From positions 1 to 45,019 of the IMG/VR virus record IMGVR_UViG_3300031999_001962: a stretch of DNA of 45,019 nucleotides; one strand, written 5' to 3'. Shown here in pieces: positions 40,597-45,019 of the stretch. The notes under the pieces are model-generated. The model made no database searches. It was given only the letters and a program-made list of their open reading frames with translations, and had not been told where the DNA came from. The first letter of the stretch is position 1; every line of letters starts with the position of its first letter. The DNA comes from a virus. The position numbers and the translations under genes were made by a program.

Positions 40597-41429
40597 AAAA
40601 AGATAAGGTAATGGTAGAGAGATTCGGAAGTGGTTCGGTCATAATCGGGAAGGACTCAGAACCGCAAAAGAGGCTCATGGTCTCAATTCCCATGACGGGG
40701 TCTGTAAGGTCTGAGTGGATGATGGCTCGTTACGGGCAAATCATTCCTTGTAACTGGAGTCAGACCGACCACATCAGTTGGATTGACCAGTATTCTCCTT
40801 TGAGGTTCTTGGTTCATGATGCAAGAAATCTTGCTGTGGACCATTTTTTGGAATACGGAGCAGATTGGCTTTTGTTCATTGATTCGGATGTCTGTCTTCC
40901 TCCGGCATTTCTAATATCCATTAACGACTACATGCTGAAGGAAAAAGTCCCTGTCGTTTCTGGTTTGTATTTTACCAAGTCGATTCCGGCTGAACCTCTT
41001 GTTTATCGTGGACGGGGAACTGGGTATTACAACAAATGGAAGATGGGAGACAAGGTTTGGGTGGACGGGCTTCCCATGGGCTGTACCCTTATTCACAAAA
41101 CAATCCTACAGGCTCTCTCGGACGAGTCTAAAGATTACGTTGTGGCAGGAAGAAAAATAAAGATGGTATTTGAAACCCCTTCCCGTGTCTTTTACGACCC
41201 AGAAACTCATACATTCAATACGCAGACGGGAACGGAAGACTTGGAGTTCTGCTCACAGATTATGAAACGGGGAATCTTTACTAAGGCAGGATGGCCCGAG
41301 ATTCAAAAGAGGATGCCTTTCCCCTTCCTGATTGATACCCGTCTTTTCTGCTGGCACATTGACCCCAATGGCATGAAATATCCCGCACGAAAAGAGCATT
41401 ATGAGTATGCTAGAAAGGCCAAAAAGTAA
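40593..41429 (+). CDS. GT-A-fold glycosyltransferase
   Basis: 278 residues, ATGA-coupled. The donor-metal motif is DWLLFIDSDVCLPP, with the DxD-like D97-S-D99. The acceptor side has GLPMGCTLIHKTIL and later GTEDLEFCSQIMK, where the ED pair could be the catalytic base region. This layout is that of GT2-type enzymes (Anp1-like group). It does not have the EIFYN module. It sits between methyltransferase and CmcI-like genes, so the cluster could assemble and methylate a sugar on a phage or host acceptor. Donor unknown. Confidence 0.75.
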   Translation: MKKDKVMVERFGSGSVIIGKDSEPQKRLMVSIPMTGSVRSEWMMARYGQIIPCNWSQTDHISWIDQYSPLRFLVHDARNLAVDHFLEYGADWLLFIDSDVCLPPAFLISINDYMLKEKVPVVSGLYFTKSIPAEPLVYRGRGTGYYNKWKMGDKVWVDGLPMGCTLIHKTILQALSDESKDYVVAGRKIKMVFETPSRVFYDPETHTFNTQTGTEDLEFCSQIMKRGIFTKAGWPEIQKRMPFPFLIDTRLFCWHIDPNGMKYPARKEHYEYARKAKK

Positions 41430-42076
41430 TGGAAACTGACGGAGAAAAGATAGTCGCTGCTATTGGGGCGAAGCAGATGGGGGAGGAAGAACTTTCCAGA
41501 GAGTTCAATTATCTTTTCTATTCACACCCCCACCGGACTTGGGCGAACACAAAATGGATGGGCAGACCCGTCAACCAAAGTGTAGCCGACCTGTGGCTTT
41601 ATCAAGAAATTATTTGGGATAGAAAACCAGATATGATTTTGGAGACGGGTACAAGCGAAAGCGGGCTTACATTGTACTTTGCCAACCTACTTGACCTACT
41701 TGGAAAGGGAAAGGTCATAACGGTTGATTTTATCGTCTGGGATTCTCGCCCAAGCCATTCAAGGATTTGTCCTTTGAACGGGGATTCAAGTTCCCCAGAT
41801 ATAGCTGCGATTATTATGGAACACGCAAAGGAATGTAAAGAGGTCTTGGTGGTTCTAGACTCTGCCCACGACAAGGTTCATGTGCTAAAGGAGTTAGAGC
41901 TTTATTCTCCTCTGGTAAAGTCTGGAGGATACTTAATAGTGAATGACACAAATACCGAAGGACCGAGAGAGGCGGTGGAGGAGTTCATTAAGGAAAATCC
42001 AGACTTCTATCCGGAAGAAGGGTTCGATAAGTTCTACTTGTCCTTTAATCCGGGGGGCTATTTAAGACGGAGATAA
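41429..42076 (+). CDS. CmcI-like cephalosporin-hydroxylase-family methyltransferase-fold protein
   Basis: 215 residues. Strong family pattern: WANTKWMGRPVNQSVADLW, MILETGTSESGLTLYFANLL (SAM site), VLDSAHDKVHVLKELELYSP (metal-binding D and H), YLIVNDTN, and the end LSFNPGGYLRR. Family members have a Rossmann SAM-methyltransferase fold with a divalent metal site and are usually found with sugar or rhamnosyl genes. The name 'hydroxylase' is historical; O-methylation of a sugar is more likely. The start overlaps the previous stop by one base. Confidence 0.85.
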   Translation: METDGEKIVAAIGAKQMGEEELSREFNYLFYSHPHRTWANTKWMGRPVNQSVADLWLYQEIIWDRKPDMILETGTSESGLTLYFANLLDLLGKGKVITVDFIVWDSRPSHSRICPLNGDSSSPDIAAIIMEHAKECKEVLVVLDSAHDKVHVLKELELYSPLVKSGGYLIVNDTNTEGPREAVEEFIKENPDFYPEEGFDKFYLSFNPGGYLRRR

Positions 42077-42077
42077 A

Positions 42078-42428
42078 ATGAAAGGATGCAGAGCTTTGCA
42101 TATCTTAGCGAATGAGGATGTTCTCGTCCGTGGGAGTCTCTGTTCTGCAGATACGCTTCTTGGCGTATCCACTAATGAAATAGTATCTGTTACAGAGCCT
42201 ATAAAGTTCAGTATTGTCATTAGGTTCTTATCAGGTATGTTCGTAAAGTTCATTAACAGGTTCGTTTCCAAGAACGATTTAGCTTCCTCTATCAAGGGAG
42301 TTATTTCTACGATTCACTACCACTCGTCTTTCATTGATGCAGAATCTTGTGTTTTCACTAAACAAGCCGGGGTGCTGAAAAGCCCTCCGGCTTTTTTTAT
42401 TTTAGGAGAAAAATATGTACTTATGTAA
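42078..42428 (+). CDS. doubtful ORF in a probably non-coding, structured stretch
   Basis: 116 codons from ATG 42078 (GGAG upstream) to TAA 42426-42428. The protein is unlike anything I know. The frame runs through a perfect-looking terminator at 42364-42398, which is unusual for a real gene. The stretch also holds a 7-base-pair stem with a 6-base loop, GATACGC (42150-42156) pairing with GCGTATC (42163-42169). A structured RNA or leader ending at that terminator is at least as likely as a protein. The opposite strand frame at 42062-42295 looks no better. Confidence 0.3.
   Translation: MKGCRALHILANEDVLVRGSLCSADTLLGVSTNEIVSVTEPIKFSIVIRFLSGMFVKFINRFVSKNDLASSIKGVISTIHYHSSFIDAESCVFTKQAGVLKSPPAFFILGEKYVLM
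42364..42398 (+). terminator. rho-independent terminator
   Basis: AAAAGCC (42378-42384), tetraloop CTCC, and GGCTTTT (42389-42395) form a 7-base-pair stem followed by more T. An alternative larger stem pairs AAGCCGG (42364-42370) with CCGGCTT (42387-42393). Either way it is a standard terminator that would end the second sugar operon before the gene at 42442. Confidence 0.75.
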
Positions 42429-42441
42429 AAGGAGTTATTAA

Positions 42442-42918
42442 GTGATTTCAACTTTGACTGAAAGAATCCGAGCGTGTATGGAAAAACATCCAGAGTGGAC
42501 TGACAGACGGGTTTCTGGCTCCATAAGAGGAGCTACTTTAACCTCTGTTCATAATGTTCGTGCGGGTGTACCCATTCAGGAACAGGAAGAGAAGGAAGGG
42601 GATGTTACCAAGGAAGAGAAACAATCCGTGTCGGGAATTATCTCATTGGACGTTGTTCGTCTGAGGTACGACACCCTTGCCTCTATTAGGAGAGAGTTGA
42701 AAAAGATACCTTTCGGAAAAATCATACCTGAAAGGGAGCTTTGTTTCAGGTCGGCGGGAAAAGATAATGCCAGATTTAGGAGGACGGTTGAAAATAACAT
42801 AGAGGAATTCAAGAACAACCGGGTAAAACTTAAATTGGACCAAGAAGCCTCAGACGGTCAATGGTGGTGGGGTTCTGCAGGGGACGTTAAAGAAGCAATT
42901 CGTCTTCGTGACGAGTAA
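42442..42918 (+). CDS. probable DNA-binding protein with N-terminal helix-turn-helix-like region
   Basis: 158 residues from GTG 42442 behind AAGGAG. The first 40 residues (ERIRACMEKHPEWTDRRVSG, then TLTSVHNVRAG) look like a helix-turn-helix of the type found in phage regulators. The rest is charged and helical, with a Trp-rich end (SDGQWWWGSAGDV). It is followed 11 bases later by a metallophosphoesterase, a pairing that recurs in phages as far as I recall. It could regulate or recruit the phosphoesterase to DNA or RNA. A short 8-codon frame with its own AGGAG (42414-42440) just before it might be a leader peptide. Confidence 0.6.
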   Translation: MISTLTERIRACMEKHPEWTDRRVSGSIRGATLTSVHNVRAGVPIQEQEEKEGDVTKEEKQSVSGIISLDVVRLRYDTLASIRRELKKIPFGKIIPERELCFRSAGKDNARFRRTVENNIEEFKNNRVKLKLDQEASDGQWWWGSAGDVKEAIRLRDE

Positions 42919-42929
42919 GGAGTTTATTT

Positions 42930-43832
42930 ATGAAAACAAAAGAAATTGACTTGGGAAGCCTAGCAGACCTTATAGCCAAGGGTCCGCACGGGAAAGAGAA
43001 ACAGGAGAAACAAGCCGAAGCTATTTCTATCCTTCAACAGACCCTCATGCTCATGTACAAGCGGCAGAAGCCGTATGAAGTACCTGTCAAGTCGGACGGA
43101 AATAGAATCTTATTCGGTCTCATTGGGGACACTCAAATTGGCAGTCTCTATCAGCAGAAGGATGCAGTCACCGCTTTTTACACGCGGTGTGCGGAGGAGG
43201 GGGTAAAGGAAGTTCTTCATACCGGGGACGTTCTTGATGGATGGAAGGTCTACAAGGGGCAAGAATTTGAACTTCGTCCAGACGGTAAATCGTGGCCTGA
43301 GCAGAAAGCGTTGTTTGTAAACGAGATGCCAAAGATTACCGGAATGAAAACTATCTTCATAACCGGAAACCATGACGCTTCATTCAAAAATCTGGTTGGG
43401 TTGGTAGTCGGGGACGAACTGTCTCAGGCCCGCCCCGACTGGAAGTTCGTCGGGCAGGATGTCGGGGATGTTACCCTGCAAACGGAAAATGGTCAGGCGT
43501 TTAGGGTCCGGCTTCTTCATCCCGGTGGTGGAACAGCCTATGCAGTTAGCTACCACGCGCAGAAGATTGTCGAGGCCATGTCGGGAGGGCAAAAGCCGGA
43601 CCTACTCGCTATCGGTCATTATCACAAAGCTGTGTATATGCCCCAATACCGTAATGTGGCTTGCTTAGAAACAGGCTGTTTTCAATCCCAAACTCCTTTC
43701 ATGGTTCGGCAGTCTCTTGCAGCTCATGTCGGCGGATGGATAATCACCGCTTATCTTAACGACAGAAAGAAGTTGACGAACAGAATTCAGGCAGAGTGGA
43801 TTGGATTCTTTGAGGAACAAAAAACCGCTTAG
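42930..43832 (+). CDS. calcineurin-like metallophosphoesterase
   Basis: 300 residues behind AAGGAG. The five metal-binding blocks are all present in order: GDTQIGS (D67), HTGDVLDGW (D100), FITGNHD, a His in LLHPGGG, and GHYHK. The 55-residue N-terminal extension is helical and charged. Related phage proteins act as nucleases or phosphatases; the exact substrate cannot be read from sequence. The upstream helix-turn-helix gene suggests action on nucleic acid, but that is inference. Complete motifs indicate an active enzyme. Confidence 0.85.
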   Translation: MKTKEIDLGSLADLIAKGPHGKEKQEKQAEAISILQQTLMLMYKRQKPYEVPVKSDGNRILFGLIGDTQIGSLYQQKDAVTAFYTRCAEEGVKEVLHTGDVLDGWKVYKGQEFELRPDGKSWPEQKALFVNEMPKITGMKTIFITGNHDASFKNLVGLVVGDELSQARPDWKFVGQDVGDVTLQTENGQAFRVRLLHPGGGTAYAVSYHAQKIVEAMSGGQKPDLLAIGHYHKAVYMPQYRNVACLETGCFQSQTPFMVRQSLAAHVGGWIITAYLNDRKKLTNRIQAEWIGFFEEQKTA

Positions 43833-43843
43833 GAGAGTGAACT

Positions 43844-45019
43844 TTGGCCTCTAGTCTGCGTAATCCGTCAGCTTCCGCTTCTATTGTAGCGGGGTGGACG
43901 ACTCCGGCTAACGTATACGCTTCGGAAGATAATCGAGCAAGTGCGTCCGCCACTACCGCTATTATGGCGGCTACGGGATTCGGATTTTCTGTCAACTCGG
44001 ACGGAACTGTTACGGGCATAAAGATTGAGATTGAGGGTTATGGGGCCGGGACTAATACGGCTAGACGAGGTCTTTCGCCGTCTCCAACTAAGGACGGTTC
44101 TAACAAAGCGGGTGATACAGGAGCGCAGACAGACCTTGGTTCGTCCGAGGGTGCATATCTTGTTTGGGGTGCAGATGGGTCTATGTGGGGGACGACATGG
44201 ACCCCGGCCCAAATCAACGCTTCTACTTTCGGTGTTTTGCTTCAGCCAGCCGGGACAACGGGCTACATTCGCTATGTGGACCATGTTCGGGTTACTGTTT
44301 ACTGGACGGTTCCCAACCTGACTAAAAGCGTTTCTGATTTAATAACAGTAGCTGAAACAAGAACTCTCGTTCTCTCGGACGTTATCATTCTTGCTAGGAC
44401 TGATTCTGTTTCAATTACAGAAACTAGAACAGTAGCTTTTGATGTATCCGTAAACAAAGCTGATTTAGTAACGATAGCTGAAGAAATAACTCTTGTTGTT
44501 TCTTATGATGCTCTATTAATAAATGTTTCTAGTTCTGTTTCTGTTAGTGAAGTTCGTTATGTTACCAACGCTGGTCCGTGGAACTCTGCTGGAAGTTTTC
44601 AATGGACTTGTCCTCCCGAAATCACTGAGGTTAAAGCATACGTTTGGGGTGCTGGAGGCAAGGGCGGAAACGGCGAGGATTTAGGTTTGGGTAACGGAGG
44701 AGGTGGAGGAGGCGGCGGTTATTCCATAGGAACAGCAATCGTATCTGCAGGAACAGTCTATAATATTTTAGTTCCGGCTTCTGGTGGGGGACAGGCTTAC
44801 TTTAATACTGCTTCGACTGTACAGGCAAACGGTGGAACGGATGGAGGGCAAGGAGAGAATGATGACTTTGGGTCGAATGGCCCCGGAGGCTCGGCAGGAG
44901 TTGGAAATATTCAAACCTCCGCAGGTCAGGATGGTGGACAAAGCCCCGGTAACTCTGGTGGTAATTCTGCATATCTTGGTACTGGGGGTACAGGAAGAAT
45001 AACTTTTAAGGTGAGTGGA
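43844..45019 (+). CDS. tail fibre-type protein with repeated beta motif and glycine-rich domain (partial, TTG start)
   Basis: At least 392 codons, open to the window edge. The start is TTG 43844, with AGGAG at 43831-43835; no ATG frame begins before residue 46 in this frame. Residues 1-165 are a beta-rich domain (for example VTGIKIEIEGYGAGTNTARR, YIRYVDHVRVTVYWTVP), like a small jelly-roll unit. Then come repeats (about 165-245) of the form SDLITVAETRTLVLSDVII, shared with 29679-32216. After that a glycine-rich domain begins (EITEVKAYVWGAGGKGGNGE, then GNGGGGGGGGYSIG), like that of 34368-36824. It is therefore probably another virion fibre built of the same parts. The end is cut by the window. 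Confidence 0.7.
   Translation, partial: MASSLRNPSASASIVAGWTTPANVYASEDNRASASATTAIMAATGFGFSVNSDGTVTGIKIEIEGYGAGTNTARRGLSPSPTKDGSNKAGDTGAQTDLGSSEGAYLVWGADGSMWGTTWTPAQINASTFGVLLQPAGTTGYIRYVDHVRVTVYWTVPNLTKSVSDLITVAETRTLVLSDVIILARTDSVSITETRTVAFDVSVNKADLVTIAEEITLVVSYDALLINVSSSVSVSEVRYVTNAGPWNSAGSFQWTCPPEITEVKAYVWGAGGKGGNGEDLGLGNGGGGGGGGYSIGTAIVSAGTVYNILVPASGGGQAYFNTASTVQANGGTDGGQGENDDFGSNGPGGSAGVGNIQTSAGQDGGQSPGNSGGNSAYLGTGGTGRITFKVSG

Noticed and set aside
42062-42295. Antisense frame opposite the doubtful 42078 ORF
   Set aside because: It starts at a TTG with no ribosome-binding site and would be the only - strand gene in the window.
1-45019. tRNA, integrase, attachment site or prophage boundary
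   Set aside because: No cloverleaf sequence, recombinase or host gene was seen; the window looks like continuous phage late genes.

Overview
The window is part of the late (virion) region of a double-stranded DNA tailed phage, probably from a metagenome or an uncultured host. Every convincing gene is on the + strand. Genes are packed in ATGA or TAATG overlaps, TAA, TAG and TGA all act as stops, and no tRNA, integrase, CRISPR array or cellular housekeeping gene was seen. Terminase and portal are missing and presumably lie upstream. The head is T4-like: 7863-9146 is a gp21-type (S77) prohead protease fused to a scaffold-like tail, and 9146-10348 is a gp23-type major capsid protein. The tail looks long and non-contractile: a tube protein, a frameshifting chaperone pair and a 1913-residue tape measure are present, and no sheath was seen. 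A candidate unimolecular spanin and LPS-type glycosyltransferases hint at a Gram-negative host, but this is inference.

Layout. 1-7802: four small basic proteins, a MuF-like head protein, an unknown protein, two paralogous kinase-like proteins, and small membrane and lysis-type proteins. Most non-membrane proteins here begin with a short leader ending in (L/I/F)xE-G, followed by a Gly/Pro/Arg linker. This is the cleavage signature expected for a T4 gp21-type protease. 7803-10448: a promoter, protease/scaffold, major capsid protein and a strong terminator. 10449-18512: a surface-chemistry island with a GT9 glycosyltransferase, a GT9-GT2-GT9 fusion, glycerol-3-phosphate cytidylyltransferase, LicD-type transferase, methyltransferase, sulfatase/phosphoglycerol-transferase-like enzyme and a radical SAM enzyme. 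18562-29676: neck, tail terminator, tube, chaperones, tape measure and distal tail. 29679-36946: a hub-like tail protein ending in His-x-Asp repeats, then a radical SAM/SPASM enzyme, a Cys-rich partner and a large fibre with propeller, glycine-rich and carbohydrate-binding-like domains. 36956-43832: small structural proteins, an RmlB-like dehydratase, a tail-surface protein, an HNH endonuclease, methyltransferases, a glycosyltransferase, a CmcI-like protein and a metallophosphoesterase. 43844-end: a TTG-started fibre protein that runs off the window.

How the parts may work together. The main hypothesis is that the protease matures the capsid and also trims a cohort of leader-tagged cargo proteins, including two kinase-like proteins, which are packaged with the DNA and could be injected at infection. 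Two sugar and surface-chemistry clusters and two radical SAM enzymes embedded among structural genes suggest extensive post-translational decoration of the virion or remodelling of the host surface. The 10-mer TAGGAAAATC occurs 13 times, always on the + strand and mostly inside genes. No annotated feature explains it.
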